DNA from: Macrosoma leucophasiata
Lineage: Eukaryota; Arthropoda; Insecta; Lepidoptera; Hedylidae
Direction: 5' to 3'
Assembly: GCA_036365455.1 (NCBI GenBank)
Contig: JAWQUS010000003.1
Location: 4,732,001-4,796,000, forward strand
DNA: 64,000 nucleotides
A program made the position numbers and the translations under genes. The number at the start of each line of letters is the position of its first letter. Position 1 is the first letter of the stretch. Below are positions 21,425 to 33,127 of this stretch, piece after piece. The notes below the pieces were generated by a model. The model was not told where the DNA came from and did not search any database. It worked only from the letters and a program-made list of their open reading frames with translations.

Positions 21425-22296
21425 TTTTCAACTCTCACTCACTGCGGCTGCCATGTTTTTTTTCATGTGGGGTGTGTGTGTATAGAAATTATCATGATAA
21501 TTTCCCCATATAAACTATTACAGGTGAGTTTTAATGGTGTTTCTATGTTTATTTGGAGTGCCAACGCGGAAGTACGTCGCGCGTCCTCAGTGAAAGTGTA
21601 TCATGTAATACTGTCGCCTTCTTGTGAAATTGCATCGTATCGTTCTTGCAAGTACACGATGACTGAGTCAAAATACGACCGTAAAGTATTTACGCGCGCT
21701 GCAGATTTTTCATTGTCGATTGATGACTAACAGACATGCATCTTGGGGATGCGCGGCGTAACCTCGGAGTGTTGCATCGCACCCTCGTCCGTGACGTTTG
21801 TTTGGCGCCATCGACCCATATAGCGCGGGGCGGGTATGCGATGGTATTCCATGAGATTCTTTGTGCCATCATCAGTGACGATCATTAGAGAGACACGTGA
21901 CATCATAAATACCTAACCGATTTGTTACAGAAGTAAGGGGTTGCACTAAGTGCGTCATACATCGATAGCCAGTGACAATGCGATTGCAGTTCAACTGAAA
22001 GTGAGCACCTATACCGAAACGTCGACCCTCTAGCAAAGAATAGGCCAAAGAAAACAAGGATGTATTACTAGGAGAGGAATACCTGAGGATCGATATCAAC
22101 ACGCGGCCCACGGCATTTGAAAATGGACACTCGAGATAATTGCAAAATGATTGTGTTTGTCGGCAGCAGATATGATATCGGGCAGGATGCGTAAGCATAA
22201 GAGAGGGAGCCAGGCGCACGCCTGCTGGCCTGCTACGTCGCGAGAACTGCTCCTGAACCCTCACCCGGCCATCTGATATCCACACACTCTACACAG
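21425..22296 (+). promoter_or_regulatory. Candidate 5' region / leader exon of the gene at 24442
   Basis: This is a less AT-rich block between AT-rich flanks. It contains an initiator-like TCACTCACT (21435), a perfect 20-bp palindrome GAAATTATCATGATAATTTC (21485-21504), an ATG at 21659 opening a 23-codon frame, and a reasonable splice donor ACACAG|GTAACT (22297). All of this is inference. No joined reading frame into 24442 could be shown. Confidence 0.3.
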
Positions 22297-22574
22297 GTAA
22301 CTATAAACATTGTTTACTCACTGCGCTTTGGCTAGACGTTCAGTGTTAGGATACATTTAATTGTGATATAATCAACTCAAGTGTCAATGTTCATTTTCCA
22401 TAATGATGTAGTAGAATTTGCTTTTACTGTACCTATTTATCAATCTCTTCCAGCTATAAATAAGCACCTTTTTGAATTAAAATTTGAGATGTACAGTTAT
22501 TTTCTATGTGCAATACCTATATATATTTGTTTTGTTTTGAAATGTGTACTGAAATTGGTAGATTTTAATAAAAA

Positions 22575-23255
22575 TACTAGCTGACCCGGCCACGCGTTGC
22601 TGTGGCTAAAGTTTATGTTATATTACATTATAGTAAACAATCTAAGAGGAACAATAAGAGAACAGTCCACTATGCTTTTTCACACAGATGGTATTTGTAA
22701 AAAAATTTGGTTGTCTCCTTATTTGACTTTCTACTACTATAACCCTTTAGTACAATGAAATTATTTACGAACAAAGACGAAAATGTTGATGTTGGTATAC
22801 AAATTCACTGGATTGAGATTTGAAGGGGAAGTACGTTGAACACAATTAATTAAAATGTTCTTACACTTGATATTAAGCAGAAATCAATAGGTACAAAATA
22901 AAATTTTATAGCGTCAACAACACGTGGTAATTATGCTGTTTATATGTAGCTTATATGACATGTTTGTAGATTTACCATAGCAGCGCCATCTATTGATTAC
23001 TTACTCAACCCAGTCGAAAGGTATCGACATCTGTTAGAATCATTTGGAGTTAACAGATAATTGTGACTGTCAAATAATAACAGACAAATAATTAGCAATA
23101 AATTAAAATTGCGACTATAATTTGAGATTTAAACTATCCTATCTCTCAAGTTGGATCGAACTACACATGGGGTGCGAATTTTATTATAATCGGTTAAGTG
23201 GTTTAGGAGTCCATTGAGGACAAACATTGTGACACGAGATTTATATATATTAAGA
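22575..23255 (+). repeat. RTE-type LINE 3' sequence, diverged
   Basis: It starts ACTAGCTGACCCGGCCACGC, a form of the CTAGCTGATGCCCGCGAC-type start seen at 42122. It ends GGTTAAGTGGTTTAGGAGTC, then ATTTATATATATTAAG. This start and end order is typical of RTE-like 3' ends in moths. No open frame remains. Confidence 0.6.
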
Positions 23256-24205
23256 TTTCATTTTCTGGCAATTTCATAATGAGATGTCATTATTAATGAA
23301 ACATTAACTAAACCTAGTTTCTGCTAATTATATTTCTGCATACCATTATACTTTGGTCTGGAGCATTAGTAACTTAATTAGTCAACTGCAAATAAGTAGT
23401 ACAAATTGCTTGTTAGTATTCTAAAATTAAAAAAAATCTAGGGCTTGGCCATGAGACAAGTTTAAAATGTTATTTTAGGGTTTTGCAAAAACTAATTTAC
23501 TCTTTTCTGTCATGTCAAGAGGATATGCAGTCGATAGTTCTGGATCGTAACAGTGGGGACATAAAAATGAAGACACTTAACAATTTTAAGAATCCTTACA
23601 GAAAGGTCGGTTTAGTATTGCACTTTATGGATTGCACTCACTCTCATAGGCAACATGAGTAATTAAAGCAATGCATTTGTCGTTGGTTATTATTTGAGGT
23701 CATAATCAAAAATTGTGATAAACTGATTATAAATGTTGCCTGTGAATTTGCACAGTATCTGCCGTCCCTTTATAATTTTTTTGCTAAATTATACCTTCCT
23801 TTTTTGTTCCATTGTTAAGTTACCTGTAATTTGCATATCAATGTACTTGTGATTTTGCATCGGCATAAGTTTATGAACACTTTATTCCTATTATAATTAC
23901 ATCACTATTGACAATACATAATAATATGTAGGTATATGTAGTATAATGAGTGTGTAGTGTGTATGTACAATCGTAGTCCCATAGCCTTCACAAGTCGATA
24001 TTATTTATTGCTATTGGATTTCATTACAAATGGACTGATTTCTATGGTATGACTGGCCTTGTACATATCACAAGTAAACTTTCATTACTTATGATATCAG
24101 ATTTTACGTTTTTGTCTAATTTATGTGGTTGTTTTCCCAAATATATAGTATTTTATATTTTTTAATTGTCCATTTTAACATTGAATGCTGTAATAATTAA
24201 ATGTT
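23256..24205. other. Intron or intergenic, nothing recognised
   Basis: AT-rich sequence between two RTE-like fragments, probably intronic if gene 3 starts near 21.4-22.3 kb. Confidence 0.35.
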
Positions 24206-24385
24206 ATCCGTACTAATATTATAAATGCGAATGTAACTCTGTCTGTCTGCTTGTTACCTTATCACGTCCAAATGACTGAACCGATTTTAGTGAAATTTGG
24301 TACAGAGATAGAGTTGACTCTGAGATAGAACATAGGCTACTTTTTAAACGACATGCATGCGGGCGAAGCCGCTGGCAACAGCTAG
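24206..24385 (-). repeat. RTE-type LINE 3' fragment
   Basis: On the minus strand it begins CTAGCTGTTGCCAGCGGC, then GCCCGCATGCATG, passes AACCGATTTTAG-type target words in reverse and ends at ATTATAAATGCGAA. It lies just 56 bp upstream of the gene 3 acceptor. Confidence 0.65.
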
Positions 24386-24441
24386 TTATTTTATATTTTT
24401 GAAATGCTATCTATTTATATGGAAGTGTTATTTCATTTCAG

Positions 24442-26292
24442 GAGTCTAATCTGGACAACATTGTTGATCAGCTGTGCACAAGGCTTCAGGATATCAAGGA
24501 TCAAGAAGGCGCATCACAAGTAGGTATGCCAACCTGTTCTATAGAACAAAGTGAGGCTGTACGACGATATTACGCTGCATTTCCGGCTCTGAAGAAAGGT
24601 GAAGAGTCGCCATTGCAATATTATCTGCCTCCTCCGTCTTGGTGCCGTAAATCCACTCCTGATACGAAGATCAAAATGCAGAGTGAACTGTCAATGTCTA
24701 AAGATTGGAATTACAAAAACAAAAAATACACTTCAGGAAAAGAGCGGCGGAACTCATACCACGGTCAAAGAAAGAATAACAGAAAACGTTGCAACAGTTA
24801 CAGCAGGTCTTTCGAGAGTAAAGATAATCTACCCGAGTGGGTAACACACGAAGGCGTCTGGGATATGGAAACACAGGATCCTGTGAAGGAGTTCATCAGG
24901 GCAATAGCTCTGGACGAAGGCTACGGCACTTGCGAGAACACCGTCACCGACGAAATCAAAGAGATAACTCAAGCCAAGCTCGCTCTCAAAGAAAACATGG
25001 TGCCGGACTGGGACGATAGCCTCGACCTCGACGCCGATTGGGTCATAACGGAGGACCTCAATCCGCGGGTGAGAACCCCAATGGAGGAGGAGCTCTACGC
25101 CAAATTCGAGGCGAAATTCGATCGGAGCATCGAGGCGCTATGGTCGAAGGACCAGAACACGCCCGACGACGAATACCAGGATTTGCCGATCGACTTTCAA
25201 GACTTGCTTTCGTCTCCCTCCGACCACCTGTTTGCCGATCCGTCCGAGAAGTGCAGCCTCGTCTCTCTCACCGAGAGCATCTGGTCGAACGAGGCCGCGG
25301 AGGCCGTCGACCGCGCCGACTCCTCGAGGATCGCCGACGGCCTCCACGACCGCCTCAAGCCGCTCAACATAGCCGACGCGGAGTCGGGCCCGCGCGAGCT
25401 CGACTCGTTCTCCCTGTACGAGAGCGACGAGCTGTACGACGCGCTCTCCGCGGTCGCCATGACCATGCGTTCCTTCACCGCGATCAACCACAGCCGTGAG
25501 CGCAGCGGCTTCGTCGAGGTGCCGCCGCGCCGTCGCGTCGACGCCCCCGCCGCGCTCCTCCCGGACCCCAAGCCGGCCGAGGAGCGCCCCGCGCCCGAGT
25601 CCCGCGAGGACCTGCTCACGTCCTCCCGCACGCACTTCCGCCCGATCCGGCGCGAGACCGACGCGCGCTACGAGGACGGCGACACGTTCGACATCCGCGG
25701 CGACCTCGACCCGGTGGAGTTCGAGCGCAGCGAGTCCGGCGGCGAGTACCTCGCGCTCGAGCGGTACCTCGAGTACAGGGCGGCGCGCGGCATCGACTAC
25801 GGCCGGCTGATGCTGACGGCGGCGCAGCGGTGCCCCGACCTGGACGACCCGGGCTTCCGGCTGCGGTTCCCGGTGCGGCAGACGGACGCGGCGGTGCAGA
25901 CGGAGCGCGAGGCGTGGTGCGAGTGCGGCGGCTCGGCGAAGAAGATGCGGGCGAGCGCGATCGACAGCATCTGGAGCGAGCGCGAGTGCGAGTGCGCGCC
26001 GCCGGCGGTGGCGAGCGCGGCGCCGGTCGCGGACGAGATGTCGCGCGAGTGGGAGGAGCTGCTGTCGGACATCAGCGCGGCGCACCGCCAGTACGTGGGC
26101 GAGGGCGCCCCGGGCGGCCCGGGCGGCCAGGGCGGCGGGGACGGCGGGGACGCCGCGCCCGACGAGACTCTGGTGAGCGCGGACCGCAAGCGGCGGCACA
26201 GTGCGGCGCTGCGTTGCGCGGCCTGTTCCCACCCGCACGCGCGCTTCCTGCACTGCTGCACGGCGGCGCTGCACCGCCCGCTCACCCGTTGA
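24442..26292 (+). CDS. Large exon of an unrecognised acidic/low-complexity protein
   Basis: I do not recognise the family. The open frame begins directly after a good acceptor (TTTCATTTCAG, 24431-24441) in phase 0 with ESNLDNIVDQLCTRLQDIKD, so it continues an upstream exon. An internal ATG is at 24526. Visible features are a basic segment rich in Arg/Lys/Asn (about 24700-24810), two Trp-rich acidic stretches (LPEWVTHEGVWDMETQDPVK and MVPDWDDSLDLDADWV), a short motif recurring three times (IEALWS, TESIWS, IDSIWS), DAAVQTE resembling a dynein light-chain LC8-binding motif, CECGGSAKK and a Gly-rich run (26103-26155). GC rises sharply after about 25050, which creates spurious open frames on the other strands. 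The frame stops at TGA 26290. A strong donor, CTG|GTGAGC at 26173, means the coding exon could end there instead. The sustained 588-codon frame and codon-like composition make it a real gene. Confidence 0.8.
   Translation, partial: ESNLDNIVDQLCTRLQDIKDQEGASQVGMPTCSIEQSEAVRRYYAAFPALKKGEESPLQYYLPPPSWCRKSTPDTKIKMQSELSMSKDWNYKNKKYTSGKERRNSYHGQRKNNRKRCNSYSRSFESKDNLPEWVTHEGVWDMETQDPVKEFIRAIALDEGYGTCENTVTDEIKEITQAKLALKENMVPDWDDSLDLDADWVITEDLNPRVRTPMEEELYAKFEAKFDRSIEALWSKDQNTPDDEYQDLPIDFQDLLSSPSDHLFADPSEKCSLVSLTESIWSNEAAEAVDRADSSRIADGLHDRLKPLNIADAESGPRELDSFSLYESDELYDALSAVAMTMRSFTAINHSRERSGFVEVPPRRRVDAPAALLPDPKPAEERPAPESREDLLTSSRTHFRPIRRETDARYEDGDTFDIRGDLDPVEFERSESGGEYLALERYLEYRAARGIDYGRLMLTAAQRCPDLDDPGFRLRFPVRQTDAAVQTEREAWCECGGSAKKMRASAIDSIWSERECECAPPAVASAAPVADEMSREWEELLSDISAAHRQYVGEGAPGGPGGQGGGDGGDAAPDETLVSADRKRRHSAALRCAACSHPHARFLHCCTAALHRPLTR
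26103..26155 (+). repeat. GC-rich Gly-coding simple repeat in gene 3
   Basis: GGCGG and GGGCGGCC repeats encode a Gly/Pro/Asp run (APGGPGGQGGGDGGD). Such tracts expand and contract easily and mark a disordered region. Confidence 0.7.
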
Positions 26293-26689
26293 TCGCTCCC
26301 CGCCGCAGCCGCGTCTATCGCCCTCTCTCGTTTCACCCACCGGCTGCTCACACCTACGAATGAATAATCGGGAAGAAATGTAACTCCTACAAAGCACAGG
26401 ATAAAAGTGGTACCACGGATCGGATGTCTATTGAAGGTAACAGACACCTTTGCACGATTGCATAATCATTTAAGGGACATTGATTAATTACACTTCTTTC
26501 CGATTACTTATTTGTGGGCTCGTACGCTCGGAATCCTGGAATTGAGGTTTCAAAAGATCAGGTGTTGAACTTTTTAAGTGAAAAAAATTCTGCATGTGAT
26601 CTTTTTCAGTAGGCATTTCTGTACTCGAATCTCAAATCTGGATTCATAATCAGTATTCCGGGTGAACTATGGCGGCCGTGATGTCGCCG

Positions 26690-26973
26690 GACTATCGATA
26701 GTCGAGTTTTGTTAAAACATTATGTCGATAGGACGATTGATAGTGTCGATTTTGCAGTAATAGTGACAAACAACATATTCGTTCAATAAAAAAATAATTG
26801 TATCGATAAATACCACAAAATTTTAATTACATAAAAATGCCGATATCTGACGTCATTAATGTTCATGTAATGTTCGATAATGGCACCTGATATACAAAAA
26901 CAATAACCTGAACAATCGATGTTATCAATGGGTCTATCGTTATATTGTTTTGGTCTTGCCAATCGATAGTGGG
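26690..26973. mobile_element. ATCGAT-rich inverted-repeat element
   Basis: The left part (ACTATCGATAG, TTTTGTTAAAACA, GATTGATAGTGTCGAT) is matched in reverse by the right part (CAATCGATGTTATCAATGG, ATATTGTTTTGG, CCAATCGATAGTGGGG). TATCGATA occurs exactly at 26693-26700 and 26801-26808. The arms are diverged, so the ends are approximate. Confidence 0.55.
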
Positions 26974-29900
26974 GTATCGTCCGACGACAATAATCATCGT
27001 CATCCACGCTGTACCCGCGTCCGCTTTCAATACCTCGTCACCGCCCTACGCCTGCAACTTGTTTCAGAATATCATTCTGAGTTTTTTGTTTTTATTAAAT
27101 TTACAATACTTCACAGTGAAGTAAAATCGAAATCCTTAAATATGGATTTGAAAACGAAAATTCTTACATGCTATGCTACTAGTTTACACTATCACGATGT
27201 AAATAGTACGTAACATGCACCTGCCGAAAATCTTAGTAAGAGAATTTTAACTTTTTAATTTTGCTTTTTTATAATTTTATATTACAACTTAGATACCTGT
27301 GATTTCGGCCATAAGACGATTATAAGGTAATCTGAAATAGGCCATTACAATGAGAACATTCTCAAATAACCATCAGCAATTGTTATTTGCAAATTAAACA
27401 GTTAAAAAAGTGACTTGCATTGTTCTGCTATGAATGTTCTCGCTTTAATGAGTGCTGTCGAGTTTGGTGGCCTTGGATCGAGCGATACTGCCGAGCTTCT
27501 TTAGAATATTTAAACTATCATTCAATCCAATAACATCAAACTAGGTATGCTCAATTTATTCGATCATCCATGTAGTATAATTGACAAGTTCCAACAGGAA
27601 TGCTCTTGACGAATAAATTGACTTATATCAGCATCGACCATCACAGGCGCGGCAGGGGCGGTGAGACAGGCTTTCAGAATATAAGTCACTTTAACACAGT
27701 ATTCGCCGGTACGTCAACTAATTTGAATCGAACGTAGGAAACTGCAACCTTCACGACTAATCATGAAACCACGATTACGTTAATATTGTGTCAAGGTGAC
27801 CTATTGATTATTTCCTTTACTGAAACGATAGTATTGTATATAACCCTCAATCGAAACTAATTCGAAGTGCAAGTCCCATATCGTGTCTCACGCATGCCGC
27901 AAGACGTTTCGGGACTTGGCTCGATTGCGAAACACGAAATGTCGCATGTCACAGAATGCGCTCTATATTGGAGTATCCGATATATTTTCAAGTGGCATTA
28001 GAATGAAAAAGTTAGCAATAATACCATAGGATAAATTAGCGAGGCCTGTTAAATTGTTCTTCGGGTGGGACAGTGGAGCTAGACATGTGCTAACATATCT
28101 TACGATTTGTAGGTGATCGAGGGAGTAATGTAACATTAATTTTAGTTCAATGTTTTCTTTGTAGCGGTTTATATTGGTAGGAACGTTTGATGGAATGGCG
28201 CCGCTCTCGATGTTTATATTCAAACGTTTATTGCGAAATGGAGCTGTATTTTAGTGACAAATATATCTATTTACATTGGAAATTCGCCGGTTTTTCGGCT
28301 TATTTTGCGTTACATTTTACGTATTATCGGGGTAATTAAGTGGTGTTTTTATTTTTTGATGCATAATCATTGCTGTCGACCGGTCGGCGCTATTCCATCT
28401 AGCGTGTAGGACGATTCTAATATAATTCTTACAATAATATCGTCCCGAGTTGTTTAAATAATTTGTTAATATAAAGCGTAGGTGAAACATGTATTTTATT
28501 TTTGTTACAGCATATTTTTTTCGTTTACGTTTTCAGGCTATCTAAATTACAATCTAAATTTTATATTGTAGAAAAAAATTGTTTTCTGTTGCAAAATATT
28601 TTTTTGAACATTGATTTGTGGGATAGTTGGGTGCATATGGACAGCAGCATTGACGAGTTTTCCGAGCGCTAATACTGGATGTATTGGTGGAAATTTTCGT
28701 ACCTGCTTCAAGCTAACAGTGGGGACTCGGTCAATATTGCTGCCCGGTACATTGTAGGTACGCCCAATGGCGGACGACCTAGCTATAATGGTTAGATATC
28801 GTTAAATGGAGGCAGTGGACGATTTTAATAGTTTGTCCAATATGTTCTAAGTTTTATACGCGGCAATTTTATTGAGTAGCCGCATAATAGTAGGACTTCG
28901 GTCGGGTCGCGGGCACTGTTGGTATTGCCGTGATGTTACGCCCGCGCGGCTCGGCCCTTAGTGGTAATTGTGTAAGGTTTTCTACGAAGCTGGACAATGT
29001 TAGGCGGGGCAGCTTCTCTGAAGCCCCCTAGTGTGTTACGGGATGAGATGGAAGTTTATATTGTGGTCTTTGATAATAAATTCGTGTCGCCACCCTTGAT
29101 AATTCACTAACAATTTTCTTTTCTATCCTATGAAGTGTAATAAGCAGGTATGTTGCAGTCTACGAGAGGCTCGCGTTAGATAATTACGAAGAGTGGCAAC
29201 ACACAATTGTAACATAATTTACAAGCTCCAAATATGGATGGTAACAGTTCGTATAGAAGTAACTGTTATTATAGTTTATGTAAAACATAAGAAGTGTATA
29301 TGTTATATTTTATATTTTCATTTTAGTGGCGTCGTAGCTATCGCTTGTTGCGATTTATACAGAGTGCATTTTTACATTGAACATTGTTCCTTAGTAAGAT
29401 GGTCACACTGTATACGATGCCATAGATTATGTATTTCATTTTAAAGCCTTCCCTAGTTACAATTTCTATGAAATGCAAACTTTGCTAATTTGTGTCGTGT
29501 TTATATATTTTATATATTTATTCATTTTTCTGTAGTGTGATTTACTTCTGTTTGTGATAACTGAAAATGATTAAAAAAACGTAAAAAAATATTGCAGAAT
29601 TTGCATTGGAAAGGCTATTATTATTATTGTATATATTTAATATATTGTGAAATTAATGTACAGACACCTTCAGTTCTTCATAAATGTATTGTTATATTGT
29701 TTTCATCGCCTCGGTGCTATGTTTGGAATATGATAGATAGCAAAAAAAGTATATTTTGTCTCAGACATAGTACAGGGTGTTATCAGTATATCTAAAGCTA
29801 CATTGTTAGTATGGTTGGGTATTTAAACTCATTCGACTAATTAATTCACTCATTTGTTTCGTATCGCGTAATCTATTTACGAGCCCATCACAGTTTAATT

Positions 29901-31299
29901 TTTCTGTCATAAGTTCATATTATATTGTACTTATTCCATTAACGATATTCGCTAAAGAATACCTCTATAAAAATATTTCAGAAAATCAAAAAAAAAAAGG
30001 TTATTGTTAGTGTCAAGTTCGCATATAATATTATGTTTGATTAGCAATTAATCTAATGTAATGTGCCTATGCACTTGATAGTGTTTCCAAAACATCTAAG
30101 GATCGTTCGTATTGGTTGGTCCGACACGAGCGATGCTTGCGACGTATACAGGGGGCTGTAGCACGACGCGTCGCAAGCTGTAGGTGCGATGCGGATTTAC
30201 TAAAACTATTGCTGTCGACTTTGTCACTGAGCCGACCCAATAGATTTATTTATACCGCATTTCCACACTCGCGATACCGCCAGCCGCGGAGGTAGCACGG
30301 GTGTAGCCCCCGATATAAATTGTAAGCCACGACTACGAGTGGCGCAAGAGCTTTTTGTCAGTAATATAATCTGTAATTCAATTTGCAACATCTTTCACGG
30401 TCAGCAAATCTAAAGTTGTGTTGATGAAATAATTGAGACGAGAGCAGCTACTTTTCTGTACTTTTGGACACGTCGCTATTTAGCACACGTTTTAATGAAG
30501 AATATAATCATAGAAAGTAATTTTAAAAAAGTATATTTGCATGTAGATATTTTCAAAAAATCTAAATCTTGTAATGCTCTCCACTCAAAAAACAAGTGAG
30601 CTTGTAACCGATAGCTTCCAAGCCTTGGTTACATGCATATTTGTTGCAGTTCATATCAAATTATCATTTTGTTTTTCTTTTTTGAAACTCCGTAAATTCA
30701 TTAGAGATTTAAAAAGAAACTATCTTGTAAACCGGAGTAGGAGCAATACACAAGGGATTCCACAACTTTTTATAAATTTTGTCAAATTTTCTGCAAGTCA
30801 GTTCATTTATTGCGAAACTTTACCATCATGTAGATACTATTTACTGTCGATCTTTGTACTACAATTCGCTAAGGATTTTATGCACAGAAAAAAAAATAGA
30901 AGTATAACGCACTGAAATAAAAAAAAAAATGTAAACGTGACTTTATTTAATTTCTAAGGATTGACTTCGTAGTTTAATGTTATGTACATGTTCAATAATC
31001 ATGTTTGGATTTATTCATTGAAATAAGATATTGGATTTATCATAGAATTATTACTAATATTCAATTTGATTTCAAAAGCTAGACAAAAAAACTAGATAGA
31101 TGCATTAATTCTGTGATGGGACTACTTAGTGGGAATATTGTCAATACATTTTACCTGTTTACTAATTTCAAATTAGAAGTGCAATCCCTGAGAAATAGTT
31201 ACCAATTTCGTTGCGTTAAGTTGTGCTCACTACTCTGGTACTTGCCACCTGTGGGAAGAAAATAAAAATAAACAATTCATATTTGTGTATTATTTCAAA
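26974..31299. other. Repeat-poor block downstream of gene 3
   Basis: No transposon, SINE or coding exon is recognised in over 4 kb, in contrast to the rest of the window. Tandem AATAAA words at about 31258-31274 followed by TTTGTGTATTATT could end a transcript, so part of this may be a long 3' UTR of gene 3. The 113-codon frame at 30574 has no family resemblance. Confidence 0.4.
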
Positions 31300-31429
31300 A
31301 CCAGTAAACCACATTCGAAAAATTTGGAATTGAAGGAAGTGGAAGAGCTCCGCGAGGGGTCTCGAGATGTTGAGTATTTATTAGAATAACAATAAAATAG
31401 TAGGCGAAGTCTCTATTCGGTCGAAGCCA

Positions 31430-31735
31430 AACTTGATGGTGGCGGGCTCGGTCGTCCTTTTCCCACTCGGCCGTCGAAGCGAGAGAGCGCTATACAAAAA
31501 CCTCAGTTTACACTTTCATCCATTGAAATGCACGCGGTGCTTCGACGGGAGCGAGACACGCGGGTTTAACTATTCGAAATAACAGTGAACCGTCGGCTTT
31601 TATCGCCAAACAAAATATAACCCGAAACGGCTTCAGTACAGAACTGATTTTGGGTGTGATAAATTGTGATTGAACTGTGTGAGTTTGGAACTTTGTGTCA
31701 AAAGCGAACTTAAGTTTTCCCAGTGTATTTTGGAG
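31430..31735 (+). promoter_or_regulatory. Candidate promoter and non-coding first exon
   Basis: A locally GC-rich stretch (GGCGGGCTCGGTCG onward) contains GCTATACAAAAACC (31489), an initiator-like CTCAGTTT (31502), then about 230 bp without a long open frame, ending in a strong donor TTTTGGAG|GTGAGG (31736). This layout fits an untranslated exon 1 with a long first intron. No coding exon is seen to the right within the window. Confidence 0.35.
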
Positions 31736-32589
31736 GTGAGGCTTTGATTTTACTTATTTCACCTATTATTTTGTAAAGATGCTAACTATCTATTATGTTT
31801 TAGTTATAGATAAAACACCTGTGGTCGGTGAAATTTAAAACTAAAAAAGTAAGTTCTTAAATCTTTTAGCGGTGAAAACTTAGTTTCCCGTGATGTGGGT
31901 TCTTTATTTATATACAAACTGGCAGAATACCTTTATAGTCATTTTAAAATGAAAACTAGTTAGATATTCGATGAGATCTTCGTCTCCGGTAGCAATAAAT
32001 ATCCTAGTCACAGACCGTTTGTTCAGATAAAATCTAGGTTTATGACTGCACCGGGTCAAAGCTCCAATGTAGGTATGAGCAGAATCAGCGGAATGAAGTG
32101 TACAAAATTTCTTCCGGTACCTATACGAGCTAGATAAAATCTGGTAGTAGGATGTATAATACTAAGTACATAATAAATCTATGGTAGGTACCTAAATCAA
32201 ATTACGGATGGTTATATCTTGTTGACTATCGTACATATTAGTGAATGAAATAAGATTCTCCACTATAATTGACTGACGCGTACGGCACCTACTTTTGTTT
32301 CTTTTCAACCAGTTATTTATTTTTGGCGGTGAAAATAACGTAAATCAATAAAAGTGCCGTTATGTGAAATAAGTTGGGCTATTGCGAAACGGATATCGTT
32401 TAATGGACTACCTATTTTGTTTTTTTTTTTGTTGGTCTGGACAATAAAGATTGTGAAATAAAATCCCATTCAATATGATTCACTCGAGACTGAAAACTGG
32501 TAGATTTGCTACGATTATTTTTTTTAATACGTCTAGATTTAAATGATTCCGATACCTAAAACTCCACCTTTTAGAACTAGGTATATGTT
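31736..32589. other. Nothing recognised
   Basis: AT-rich sequence with several GTACCTA words. It is the first part of the putative intron. Confidence 0.35.
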
Positions 32590-32666
32590 AGCAAACAAGC
32601 ATGCAGTTTACATGGATAGTTCGTTAGAGGCAGTGACTTGTAGCATAGGCTCTACCACCAGTCATT
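32590..32666 (-). repeat. SINE-like family 1, deleted copy
   Basis: Only the tail (AGCAAACAAGCATGCAGTTT) and the head (GGCTCTACCACCAGTCA) remain, joined by about 40 bp. This is a large internal deletion. Confidence 0.6.
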
Positions 32667-32973
32667 TTTGTCTGAGTAACGGTTTAGGTATATTTATTAT
32701 TGATGAACAATTCTGAAGGTGGTAGGTACCTACTATTATCTCCAGTTCTTTATTCTTCGGTATTACCGTGTTTCGGTGTATGATGGTACGATGGCCCGAT
32801 CGTTATTGGCACAGATATGAAAAAAAAAATGAGCAGGCATTAGGTACTGATCATTAGTTGTACAGTAGGTACTATATCTTCCTCGTAGTTATTTAATTTT
32901 CATGAATTAAACATAAATAATAATTTATACCTACATAAGTAAAAAATAGGTACTTGCCGAGGAACCTCTAAAC

Positions 32974-33127
32974 CAGTGATTCCCAAAGTATAGACCTCCT
33001 GGGGTCCATGGGGCTCGATGGGGGTCTACGTAGGCGTTGGAAATATGGAAATGTGATATAAATGTAGCAAGGAAACCAGAAAAAAATTGAAAGGGGTCTA
33101 CAAGAAAAAATAGTTTGGGAACCTCTG
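32974..33127. mobile_element. hAT-type MITE, 154 bp
   Basis: The ends are CAGTGATTCCCAAA and, inwards from the right, CAGAGGTTCCCAAAC. An exact 8-bp duplication, CTCTAAAC, flanks it at 32966-32973 and 33128-33135. An 8-bp duplication plus CAG(T/A)G ends is the hAT signature. No coding capacity. Confidence 0.88.

Noticed and set aside
21659..21730. Short frame MTESKYDRKVFTRAADFSLS... as first coding exon of gene 3
   Set aside because: The frame stops at 21730 and no donor in the correct phase joins it to 24442. Kept only as part of a candidate leader region.
21872..22285. 137-codon minus-strand frame
   Set aside because: No family resemblance. It overlaps the candidate leader region of gene 3 on the other strand.
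25138..26397. 419-codon open frame on the minus strand opposite gene 3
   Set aside because: It is caused by the extreme GC content of the plus-strand exon. Its product is an Arg/Ala/Val-rich string without domain features, and several other frames are open there too.
25797..26447. Second long minus-strand frame and two plus-strand alternative frames over gene 3
   Set aside because: Same cause: scarcity of stop codons in GC-rich DNA. The chosen frame alone continues into AT-richer sequence and begins at a splice acceptor.
30574..30915. 113-codon plus-strand frame
   Set aside because: AT-rich, no recognisable motif, no splice context. Length is within chance for this window.
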